Source of the DNA: Hadesarchaea archaeon
Lineage (GTDB): Archaea; Hadarchaeota; Hadarchaeia; Hadarchaeales; Hadarchaeaceae
Reading direction: 5' to 3'
DNA: 18,562 bases
NCBI GenBank assembly: GCA_029880065.1
Contig: JAOUPD010000011.1
Span: 1-18,562, forward strand
Shown: positions 1-6,443 of the stretch, piece after piece
Numbering within the stretch: the stretch's first letter is position 1
Layout of the letters: each line of letters starts with the position of its first letter
Position numbers and translations under genes: made by a program
Notes under the pieces: generated by a model
Told to the model about the DNA's origin: nothing
The model's input: the letters and a program-made list of their open reading frames with translations, nothing else
The model's database searches: none

Positions 1-510
1 ATGACGCAAAGAGCTATCACGGCAATATCAACGCTGGGGAATCCGAAACTTTTGATTACGGATGAACCCACCTCAGCCCTTGATGTGACCTCGCAGAAAC
101 GAATGATACAGCTGATGATAGACATACAAAGAAAGGGGATAATAAAAAGTCTTATCTGTATATCCCACGATTTGTCCGCCCTGAATCAATTGTGCGATCG
201 GGTCATAATCATGTACGGCGGAAAATTCGTGGAAAGTGGAAAAGTGGACGACGTCGTAAATAGACCTCTTCACCCTTATACTCGCGCGCTGATGGATTCT
301 CTGTTGCCGCTCGAACGGCAAACAAAGAATAAATCGTTGACGAGTATACCGGGAGTAGTTCCCGATCTGAGAAATCCTCCGCCCGGATGCAGGTTTCATA
401 CCCGGTGTGAAAAATGCATGGAGATATGTAGATCTAAGGAGCCCCCAACTATCAAGAAAAAAAACAGAAGTGTTAATTGCTGGCTTTACAGTAGGGGTCG
501 ATCGAAATGA
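1..510 (+). CDS. Oligopeptide/dipeptide-type ABC transporter ATPase, DppD/OppD-like (5' truncated)
   Basis: This is the C-terminal half of the first of two ATPase subunits of an Opp/Dpp-family importer, which powers uptake of peptides or oligosaccharides from the inner face of the membrane. Visible parts are the end of the ABC signature region (MTQRA, probably following LSGG outside the window), Walker B LLITDEP with the D-loop SALD, and the H-loop ISHD. The family's C-terminal extension follows: HPYTRAL, then a Cys-rich GCRFHTRCEKCMEIC segment typical of OppD/DppD. The apparent ATG at base 1 is an internal Met, so the gene starts outside the window. The stop overlaps the next ATPase start by four bases (ATGA), so the two are translationally coupled. 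The permeases and the binding protein, which would tell the substrate, are not in view. The family call is secure; the substrate is unknown. Confidence 0.93.
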   Translation: MTQRAITAISTLGNPKLLITDEPTSALDVTSQKRMIQLMIDIQRKGIIKSLICISHDLSALNQLCDRVIIMYGGKFVESGKVDDVVNRPLHPYTRALMDSLLPLERQTKNKSLTSIPGVVPDLRNPPPGCRFHTRCEKCMEICRSKEPPTIKKKNRSVNCWLYSRGRSK

Positions 511-1301
511 AGAAAAACACGCTTTTGGAGGTAAAAAATTTAACAAAGCTATACACCTCAGGCTACGTCCGGACAGTTGAAGTAATAGGCGCAAAAAAAG
601 TATCATTTGACATAAAAAAAGGCGAGATATTTTGTCTAGTAGGCGAAAGCGGTAGCGGCAAGACCACCGTGGGCAATATAATTTTGAGACTAATTAAACC
701 AAGCAGCGGTAAAGTTCTTCTCAATGGCAAGAATCTTTTTTCATATGATAAACTAGCTTACTGGAGAAAAGTGCAGGCTGTCTTTCAAGACCCCTACTCG
801 TCATTTAACTTCTTTTATAATGCCGATAAACCTCTAAACGACGCATTTGACCTCCTCGAGAATTCTCCTTCTAAAGATGAAAGAAAGAAGATCATTAGGT
901 CTACTCTAGAAACGATCGGGATGAATCCAGACGAAATCTTAGGGAGATATCCCCATCAATTGAGCGGAGGACAGATGCAACGATTACTCATTGCGAGATC
1001 CTTAATCATCCACCCAAATTTGTTGGTGGCCGACGAGTTGACAAGCATGATAGACGCGTCGACTCGTGTTGCGGTCCTGAAAGAACTCTTACGATTGAAG
1101 AAAAATGAGAAAATGTCGGTATTGTTCATAACGCACGACCTGGCGCAGGCATATTTCATCGGCGATAGGATAGCGATAATGAGGAAAGGAGAGATAGTTG
1201 AGAGGGGCCCAGTCGAAAGAGTCATCTTCAATCCAAAACATCCGTACACAAAGGAGCTAGTTGCGAGCGTGCCGCCACTCCATGAAAAATGGGAGTTATA
1301 A
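507..1301 (+). CDS. Oligopeptide/dipeptide-type ABC transporter ATPase, DppF/OppF-like
   Basis: This is the second ATPase of the Opp/Dpp-type importer and should form a heterodimer with the upstream subunit. The 264-residue protein has Walker A GESGSGKT (about 46-53), Q-loop FQDPYSS (Q94), signature LSGGQMQR (152-159), Walker B LLVADE with catalytic E177, and H-loop ITHDL (H210). The HPYTKEL motif near the C-terminus is the usual OppF tail. The D-loop region reads ELTSMID where most relatives have EPVSALD, a conservative change that should not abolish function. It is somewhat shorter than typical OppF (about 300-330) because the C-terminal extension is nearly absent. The start overlaps the upstream stop (ATGA). 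It is probably the last gene of a transporter operon, since about 310 bases without a clear gene follow. Transporters of this family in thermophiles often carry oligosaccharides, so a cell-wall fragment is possible but unproven. Confidence 0.93.
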   Translation: MKKNTLLEVKNLTKLYTSGYVRTVEVIGAKKVSFDIKKGEIFCLVGESGSGKTTVGNIILRLIKPSSGKVLLNGKNLFSYDKLAYWRKVQAVFQDPYSSFNFFYNADKPLNDAFDLLENSPSKDERKKIIRSTLETIGMNPDEILGRYPHQLSGGQMQRLLIARSLIIHPNLLVADELTSMIDASTRVAVLKELLRLKKNEKMSVLFITHDLAQAYFIGDRIAIMRKGEIVERGPVERVIFNPKHPYTKELVASVPPLHEKWEL

Positions 1302-1611
1302 GATTGAAAGGAACTTTTCTGGCCATGTTATCGCTACTTTCTTGAGGTTGTTCTTTTAACGTTTTACCGTGTATCCGAAGATCCCGCTCAGGCGCCCGTA
1401 TCAAGAGCCCCCATATTTTCCCCGAATTTTGTAGCCGCTTTCTTCTTCAACTTGCCGTTGGCTTGGGCAGGCACCGATTGGGGTTTATGAGTTATTAAAA
1501 AATATAGGAAACTCAGAAGATTCCTCCATCGATAGGATTCTCCCCCCAATGGGGCTCGCCTTCTTCCTTCTCCCTTTTTTGCAGGAGCAAGTGTCAACAA
1601 TTGGTGAACTC
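1302..1611. other. Intergenic stretch without a recognisable gene
   Basis: About 310 bases lie between the ABC ATPase stop and the stop of the minus-strand small gene. A minus-strand open frame (about 1388-1633, 81 codons) overlaps the end of that small gene, but it has no ribosome site and no family resemblance that I can see. T-rich stretches on the plus strand near 1340-1362 could serve as archaeal termination for the transporter operon. No RNA gene or repeat was recognised. Confidence 0.5.
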
Positions 1612-1977
1612 TTAATTGCGTTTCTCTCCGCAACGACCTTTCAGATAAACGACCAGCATTTTCTCTTTATCGTCCCATTCGGCTGAGACCCTTTTCCTTC
1701 CGTTCACGTCGGCTTGTCCCATAAGTGAGGTGCATGAAACAAAAAATCCGTTCCCCTCTGCTTTTGAAATCAAACTTCGCTGTCCTTTCGCGACTGGTTT
1801 TATCCCAAGTAAGCTCGTTTTGTCGTCTATGTACAGGTCCGCCCCCTTGTATCCTTTGAAATGTCCAGCGGCCCAAGCGAATATGTCGATACCTATTTTA
1901 TCGATGGAAACTTCGTTTTGTGTTGCTCTCCTGCGAATAGGTTCCCACTTCTTCAACTTTCCCGCAGATTTTCTCAA
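1612..1977 (-). CDS. Small conserved-looking protein of unknown function
   Basis: This encodes about 121 residues, cytoplasmic, with no membrane segment. A basic N-terminus (LRKSAGKLKKWEPIRRR) is followed by a mixed alpha/beta region with VSIDKIGIDIFAWAA and then GADLYIDDKTSLLGIKPV. The last segment resembles the short strand-turn-strand 'YYDEENKRIGIKP' type motif seen in small archaeal and bacterial proteins of unknown role; that resemblance is from memory. The start chosen is TTG at 1977, because a strong GGAGGTG site (1990-1984) lies six bases before it. The GTG at 1986 in the same frame lies inside that site and is less likely. The C-terminus is highly basic. A TATA-like ATTTATAAA on the minus strand near 2172-2180 would give a leader of about 170 bases. 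No link to the sugar genes is evident. Confidence 0.6.
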   Translation of the reverse strand: MRKSAGKLKKWEPIRRRATQNEVSIDKIGIDIFAWAAGHFKGYKGADLYIDDKTSLLGIKPVAKGQRSLISKAEGNGFFVSCTSLMGQADVNGRKRVSAEWDDKEKMLVVYLKGRCGEKRN

Positions 1978-1983
1978 ATATTT

Positions 1984-1990
1984 CACCTCC
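1984..1990 (-). promoter_or_regulatory. Strong Shine-Dalgarno site deciding a TTG start
   Basis: Read on the minus strand, GGAGGTG is followed by six bases (AAATAT) and then TTG. This near-perfect complement to the archaeal 16S rRNA end places the start of the small unknown gene at 1977 rather than at the GTG that forms part of the site itself. Confidence 0.7.
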
Positions 1991-2171
1991 TAACCTTTCC
2001 TTCAAACTCTCATCATCCACAACAGTCTACTTTAATTCCAGCTCCCTTCATCCCATCTCCTCTCTCGAGTATTTCATGCATAGTCATAGTAGTGCTGTCC
2101 CTCGGGCAGGCCCAAGATAGTCTTCATAGACTTTGTTCCCCCTACTTAAATACAGCTTTATCTTCATCTTT

Positions 2172-2180
2172 TTTATAAAT
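2172..2180 (-). promoter_or_regulatory. Putative archaeal TATA box upstream of the small unknown gene
   Basis: The minus strand reads GAAATTTATAAAAAAG, a good BRE/TATA-like element. Transcription would begin near 2150 and run left, leaving a leader of about 170 bases before the TTG start at 1977. A second AT-rich candidate, TATATTTAAA, lies just upstream near 2192-2201. Confidence 0.4.
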
Positions 2181-2207
2181 TTCTTTCTCCTTTTAAATAT
2201 ATCGGTA

Positions 2208-2227
2208 ATGTATTATTACTAATACAT
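2208..2227. repeat. Perfect 8-bp inverted repeat with 4-base spacer
   Basis: ATGTATTA and TAATACAT flank TTAC. The repeat lies 22 bases beyond the stop of the SIS-domain gene and just upstream of the TATA-like elements of the next minus-strand gene. It could be an operator for that promoter or a weak transcript-end hairpin. An AT-rich stem of this kind makes a poor terminator, so an operator seems slightly more likely. Confidence 0.45.
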
Positions 2228-2248
2228 GAACTTAAGTGCTTTTTGCTA

Positions 2249-2992
2249 CTACCAGTTTCTAATCTTGCCCCAATATTTATCGATTATCTTTCGATTCTTT
2301 TCCATTCCTCCGGGCAGGTTTGCGCTCCAGAAAATAGGAGGTTCTTTCATTATTTTTGACAGATTAGACGTGGCCTGAACCATAACTGCGTGCAACAGGT
2401 AAGCACTCGCAATCGTGGATGTAGGCCCCAGACCCTGCTCTAACCCGGATATTTTAACAGCAACGTCTCCTATTTCTCCACAGTTATCTAGAACAACATC
2501 TGCTACATCCATTAGTCTTTTCCCACTGGAATGTCGGGAGGGCGCACTCTTGCTATAGGTTTTAGAAGTTACCGCTACTACTTTGTTCCCTCTTTTTTTG
2601 GCTTCCATAGCAACTTCAATTGGGACAGGGTTTCGACCGGAATTGGAGATTATAATAAATACATCCTGAGGGCCCGGATTAACGTAATCTACAATAATTT
2701 TTCCAAATCCTTCTAGTCTTTCCATAGCTGAACTTTTCATGGCTTCGCGATATGTCATCAAAGATGGCTCAAGAATTGCCGAGACTGGGGCAAGAGTTCC
2801 TGCTCGGAAGAAAATCTCTTCGGCTAGAATGTGCGAGTGCCCTGTTCCGAAGGTACGGACCAACCCGTCGTTTTTAATGCACTCCGAAACTAATTCTGCA
2901 GCTTTCAGAATGTTTTCTTGTTGTGTTTTCCTTATCTTCATCAGTACTTTCTCTGTCTCGCCAAAGTAGGATTCATACATATATTTGGACAT
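2249..2992 (-). CDS. Single SIS-domain phosphosugar isomerase/binding protein (UPF0309-type)
   Basis: This is a cytoplasmic protein of about 247 residues built from one SIS domain, a fold that binds phosphorylated sugars and carries isomerase, deaminase or etherase activity. The phosphosugar loop TFGTGHSH (about 47-54), the second loop IISNSGRNPVPIE (114-126), SRHSSGKRL (152-160) and the C-terminal GPTSTIASA (189-197) match the UPF0309 'sugar isomerase domain-containing' group. The ATG at 2992 is preferred because a GGGTGAT site lies nine bases upstream; a TTG at 3001 is also in frame. The gene is divergent from the etfB-etfA-dehydrogenase trio and close to NagA and NamZ. In this setting it may isomerise or deaminate glucosamine-6-phosphate, for which no other enzyme is visible in the window. 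That role is an inference: the UPF0309 reaction is not established to my knowledge. The family call is strong. Confidence 0.88.
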   Translation of the reverse strand: MSKYMYESYFGETEKVLMKIRKTQQENILKAAELVSECIKNDGLVRTFGTGHSHILAEEIFFRAGTLAPVSAILEPSLMTYREAMKSSAMERLEGFGKIIVDYVNPGPQDVFIIISNSGRNPVPIEVAMEAKKRGNKVVAVTSKTYSKSAPSRHSSGKRLMDVADVVLDNCGEIGDVAVKISGLEQGLGPTSTIASAYLLHAVMVQATSNLSKIMKEPPIFWSANLPGGMEKNRKIIDKYWGKIRNW

Positions 2993-3038
2993 CAGGATCA
3001 ATCACCCGCACCTTTTTGTTGTTAAATTACAGAAAAGT

Positions 3039-3050
3039 GTTTATAACGAT
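3039..3050 (-). promoter_or_regulatory. Putative TATA box of the SIS gene; first copy of a 12-bp direct repeat
   Basis: GTTTATAACGAT on the plus strand reads ATCGTTATAAAC on the minus strand. A TATA box here would start transcription near 3015, leaving a short leader that contains the GGGTGAT site before the ATG at 2992. The same 12 bases recur at 3092-3103. Confidence 0.5.
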
Positions 3051-3091
3051 ATGGTTCAAACGTTAATTTTCCCGATTTCGTCAAAATTATG

Positions 3092-3103
3092 GTTTATAAC
3101 GAT
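3092..3103. repeat. Second copy of 12-bp direct repeat GTTTATAACGAT
   Basis: This is identical in sequence and orientation to 3039-3050, with 53 bases between the starts, and it lies in the divergent promoter region between the SIS gene and etfB. It may be a second minus-strand TATA box or one of two binding sites for a shared regulator. Confidence 0.5.
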
Positions 3104-3147
3104 TTTTTGATATCTAGATTAGCACCATATTCTTTTTATTCATCATA

Positions 3148-3155
3148 CTTTAAAA
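3148..3155 (+). promoter_or_regulatory. Putative TATA box of the etfB-etfA-dehydrogenase operon
   Basis: CTTTAAAA would place the transcript start near 3175-3180. An AGAAGGT ribosome site (3182-3188) and the ATG at 3195 follow. A weaker AT-rich candidate, CTTTTTATT (about 3132-3140), would instead give a leaderless start at the ATG at 3159. Confidence 0.4.
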
Positions 3156-3194
3156 CTTATGAAACAAAACGGAATCGAACTAGAAGGTATTGCC

Positions 3195-4025
3195 ATGATT
3201 CACAATTCCGGCGAGGCGGCAAATGAAAGGCCCAACATAATCGTACTTCTTAAGCAAGTCCCTGATATCGAGGAAGTAAAATTTGATACTGAAAAGGGGA
3301 CGCTAGACAGAAGTTCGGCAAAAGCTGAGCCCAATCCTTTCGACCTAAACGCTCTGGAGGCGGGCGTCCAGATTAAGGAGAAATTAGGAGGCACAATAAC
3401 CGTGGTCAGCATGGGGCCTCCCCAAGCGGAATCAGCGCTTAGAGATGCCCTGGCTAGGGGGGCCGATAGAGCCATCTTGCTCACAGACAAAAAGTTTGGA
3501 GGCGCTGACACGCTAGCTACCTCGTATACCCTAGCTAGTGCCATTAAAAAATTAGGAAATTTTGACCTGATTATTTGTGGAGAAAAAACCGTTGATGGGG
3601 ACACGGGTCAAGTCGGGCCTGAAGTCGCGGAACATCTGGGTATTCCACATGTCGCTTATGTTTCTGAAATAAAAAAATGTGATAAAGAGGGATTTGTTAC
3701 CGTATCGCAGATGGGAGAATATCGTTACTTGACGGAACTTAAGTCCTTTGGGTTAATCACGGTCACAAAGGATATCAACGAACCTAGGCTCCCGTCTTTA
3801 CGTGATAAATTAAAAGCAAGAAAATCTGAAATTGAAATTTGGAGTGTGGACGATCTCACAAACGGTGCTGACAGGAATAAATTTGGGATAATGGGATCGC
3901 CGACTAGCGTATACAAGATTACAATTCCGTCTGTAGAAGGTAGGCGAGGGAAAATTTTTAGGGGAACGCCGGACGAAGCGACGAAAAAGTTTGTGGAAGA
4001 ATTAGAAAAAATATTGAAGGTATGA
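3195..4025 (+). CDS. etfB: Electron transfer flavoprotein beta subunit
   Basis: Small subunit of an electron transfer flavoprotein, which binds AMP or a second FAD and passes electrons from a flavin dehydrogenase partner. The roughly 276-residue protein begins with IIVLLKQVPD (about 15-24), followed by ALRDALARGADRA (81-93), GADTLATSY (103-111), the nucleotide-binding segment DGDTGQVGPEVAEHLG (134-149) and the C-terminal arm LPSLRDKLKARK. The ATG at 3195 is chosen because AGAAGGT stands six bases before it; an ATG at 3159 adds 12 residues but has no ribosome site. The stop overlaps the etfA start (ATGA at 4022-4025). The order EtfB, EtfA, D-lactate-type dehydrogenase matches lctBCD of acetogens, where the complex oxidises lactate by electron confurcation. 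Whether this Etf is the bifurcating type cannot be settled by eye. Confidence 0.93.
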   Translation: MIHNSGEAANERPNIIVLLKQVPDIEEVKFDTEKGTLDRSSAKAEPNPFDLNALEAGVQIKEKLGGTITVVSMGPPQAESALRDALARGADRAILLTDKKFGGADTLATSYTLASAIKKLGNFDLIICGEKTVDGDTGQVGPEVAEHLGIPHVAYVSEIKKCDKEGFVTVSQMGEYRYLTELKSFGLITVTKDINEPRLPSLRDKLKARKSEIEIWSVDDLTNGADRNKFGIMGSPTSVYKITIPSVEGRRGKIFRGTPDEATKKFVEELEKILKV

Positions 4026-5023
4026 CAATGGGCGAATATAAAGGAGTAATGACTTTTGCGGAGCAGGAAGATGGGAAAATCCATCCAGTTTCATATGAGT
4101 TGTTGGGTAAGGGGAGAGATATTGCAGATAAGTTGGGCGTAAAACTTTCCTGCGTTTTACTAGGCTTTCAAATGAAAAATGAAGTTAATGAACTGATTTA
4201 CCACGGGGCGGATAAAATATTTTTTTACGACCACCCCTCTCTTAAAGAATTTGACACGATTCGTTATAAGCAGAATATAGTGAATTTGGTGAAGGAAGAA
4301 AAGCCCGAGATATTCCTACTTGGGGCGACTCATCTCGGAAGGTCCTTGGGGCCGAGAATAGCAGTGGCAGTAAAAACCGGATTGACGGCTGATTGCATTG
4401 ATTTAAAGGTGGATGAAGAAGGGAATTTAATCCAGATTCGACCCGCATTTAGCGGAAATATTCTCGCTCACATAAAGACCAAAACAAGACCTCAGATGTC
4501 TACGGTTAGATATAAAGTAATGGAGAAGAGGGAGAGGGATCCAACCAGAAAAGGAGAAATAATAATGAAAGATGCAGAGGTTGTTGAGAATAGTGGAACT
4601 AATATCTTAAAGAAAGAAAAGGCAGGAGAAGTCAACATAACGGAAGCGGATATCATCGTCTCGGGTGGCCGAGGGTTAAAAAAACCGGATGATTTCAAAA
4701 TTCTGCATGAACTGGCTGATCTTTTAGGTGGAGTTGTTGGATCCAGTAGACCTTTAGTGGATGAGGGATGGATAGGAAGAGAACATCAAGTTGGATTCAG
4801 CGGAAACACTGTTAAACCAAAGCTCTATTTTGCTTGTGGCATATCTGGCTCGTCTCAGCACTTAGCTGGCATGAGAGATTCCGATATAATTGTAGCGATA
4901 AACACAGACCCCTCGGCTCCAATATTTAAAGTGGCGGATTATGGTATAGTTGGAGATTTGTACGAGGTAGTACCTAAACTGGTTGATGTAATAGGAAAAA
5001 ATAAAAACAAGGTGTTAAGTTGA
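4022..5023 (+). CDS. etfA: Electron transfer flavoprotein alpha subunit
   Basis: Large Etf subunit, which holds the FAD that exchanges electrons with the dehydrogenase. The 333-residue protein has an N-terminal alpha/beta domain (about 6-190) and the C-terminal FAD-binding domain with SGGRGL (214-219), SSRPLVDEGW (241-250), QVGFSG (256-261), GISGSSQH (273-280) and INTDPSAPIF (293-302), all standard for the family. It begins directly with the Etf domain: the ferredoxin-like [4Fe-4S] N-terminal extension found in the EtfA partner (LctC) of the Acetobacterium lactate dehydrogenase is absent. The gene overlaps etfB by four bases and shares TTGA (5020-5023) with the dehydrogenase gene, so the three proteins are almost certainly made together as one complex. 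Confidence 0.95.
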   Translation: MTMGEYKGVMTFAEQEDGKIHPVSYELLGKGRDIADKLGVKLSCVLLGFQMKNEVNELIYHGADKIFFYDHPSLKEFDTIRYKQNIVNLVKEEKPEIFLLGATHLGRSLGPRIAVAVKTGLTADCIDLKVDEEGNLIQIRPAFSGNILAHIKTKTRPQMSTVRYKVMEKRERDPTRKGEIIMKDAEVVENSGTNILKKEKAGEVNITEADIIVSGGRGLKKPDDFKILHELADLLGGVVGSSRPLVDEGWIGREHQVGFSGNTVKPKLYFACGISGSSQHLAGMRDSDIIVAINTDPSAPIFKVADYGIVGDLYEVVPKLVDVIGKNKNKVLS

Positions 5024-6387
5024 TAAAAGAAATTGAAAATGACCTGCGTGATATCGTGGGGGAAGATTGGGTTGTAACTAAGAGAGAACAGATGGAAGAC
5101 TATTTGATAGATGAGACCCCCGCTTCTGCCAGACCTCAACCCGCTGCTGAGGTTGTTTTGGTGAAACCTGCCGACTCTCAAGAGATATCCAAAATCCTAA
5201 AACTCGCCAGTGAGAAAAAGATCCCAGTTTTTCCCAGGGGTGGAGGAACTGGGCTTGTAGGCGGGGCCATCCCTACTAAGGATGGCATAATTCTCTCTAC
5301 AGAGAGGATGGAAAAAATCGAGATAGATAAGGAAAACATGATGGCAATTGTCGAGGCCGGGGCAACGCTTGAAAAATTATTGAAAGCAGCAGAGGAAGCT
5401 GACATGCTCTTCCCACCGCACCCTGGAGATGAGGGAGCTCAGGTGGGGGGACTCGTGGTATGTAATGCCGGTGGAGCAAGAGCAGTGAAATACGGGATTA
5501 TAAGGAATTACGTGAAAGGCATTGAAGTCGTGCTTCCTACAGGTGAGATAGTGAATTTGGGTGGAAAGTTATTAAAAAATAATACCGGATATAATCTAAT
5601 GCATTTGATGATTGGAAGCGAAGGAACGTTGGGTATAATAACCAAAGTGATTTTTCGGTTGTATCCAAAATTTGGGGCTACTGCAACCCTAATTGTGCCA
5701 TATGAGAACCGGCATGATGCGATAAACACCGTTCCAAAAATCCTCCAGAGGGGAATAATTCCCTTAGCCATAGAGTATGTGGAAAAGGACACGATAGAAA
5801 AATCGGCTGAACATCTAGGCAAAAAATGGCCATGTGAAGAGGGAAATGCTTTTCTTATAGTAATAGTGGCGGGTACCGGAATAGATGAAGTATATTCAGA
5901 AAGCGAGAAAATATCAGAGACATGCCAAGAGAACAACTCCCTCGAGCCATTAATTGCCGAGTCAAGAGAAGAGCAGGATAGAATTCTGGACATAAGGAGT
6001 AATATCTACACCGCCTTAAAGCCCGAAATCGCCGATATCCTAGATGTAACGGTGCCACCGGCCAACATGGGAAAACTTATGGACGTGATAGACAAAATTG
6101 CTGAGAAATTTAACGCATACATCCCGACGTATGGGCATGCAGCTGATGGTAATTTACATCCGCATGTAATGGTGGAAAAAGGAAAGGGTCTAGACCACGT
6201 TAAAAAGTTAAAGAATGAAATTTATAAAGCAGCTATCGATTTGGGCGGAGTTATAACCGGTGAACATGGAATAGGCAAAATCAGGATTGAAGATCTTAAT
6301 CTTTGCTTATCTGAAAAGGAAATACAACTAATGGAAGGAATAAAGAAGCTCTTTGATCCGAATAATATTCTAAACCCGATTAAATAA
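5020..6387 (+). CDS. FAD-linked 2-hydroxyacid dehydrogenase (D-lactate/glycolate type, GlcD/LctD-like)
   Basis: Flavoenzyme of 455 residues that oxidises a 2-hydroxyacid, most likely D-lactate to pyruvate, and passes electrons to EtfAB. The N-terminal FAD-binding-4 (VAO-type) domain has FPRGGGTGLVGG (71-82), HPGDEGAQVGG (134-144) and TGYNLMHLMIGSEGTLG (189-205). The C-terminal oxidase domain has YGHAADGNLHPH (371-382) and GEHGIGKIR (414-422), whose histidines usually bind metal and substrate. The start is TTG at 5020 with GGTG five bases upstream, and it overlaps the etfA stop. The family also contains glycolate, D-2-hydroxyglutarate and alkylglycerone-phosphate enzymes, so the substrate is inferred from context. 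A MurQ-type etherase is encoded nearby and would release D-lactate from MurNAc-6-phosphate. No signal peptide or membrane segment is seen, so it acts in the cytoplasm. Confidence 0.88.
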   Translation: MIKEIENDLRDIVGEDWVVTKREQMEDYLIDETPASARPQPAAEVVLVKPADSQEISKILKLASEKKIPVFPRGGGTGLVGGAIPTKDGIILSTERMEKIEIDKENMMAIVEAGATLEKLLKAAEEADMLFPPHPGDEGAQVGGLVVCNAGGARAVKYGIIRNYVKGIEVVLPTGEIVNLGGKLLKNNTGYNLMHLMIGSEGTLGIITKVIFRLYPKFGATATLIVPYENRHDAINTVPKILQRGIIPLAIEYVEKDTIEKSAEHLGKKWPCEEGNAFLIVIVAGTGIDEVYSESEKISETCQENNSLEPLIAESREEQDRILDIRSNIYTALKPEIADILDVTVPPANMGKLMDVIDKIAEKFNAYIPTYGHAADGNLHPHVMVEKGKGLDHVKKLKNEIYKAAIDLGGVITGEHGIGKIRIEDLNLCLSEKEIQLMEGIKKLFDPNNILNPIK

Positions 6388-6443
6388 GAGATAAATTTTG
6401 GATTAATATATTATAAGAAAACTTGCACCATTTCGAAAAGTGT

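Noticed and set aside
1388..1633. Minus-strand open frame of 81 codons next to the small unknown gene
   Set aside because: It overlaps the end of that gene, has no ribosome site, and its Arg/Lys/Ala-rich translation resembles no family that I recognise. A decayed gene fragment is possible but unsupported.
5508..5993. Minus-strand open frame of 161 codons opposite the dehydrogenase
   Set aside because: It is antisense to a well-supported flavoenzyme and has no recognisable domain or start signals.
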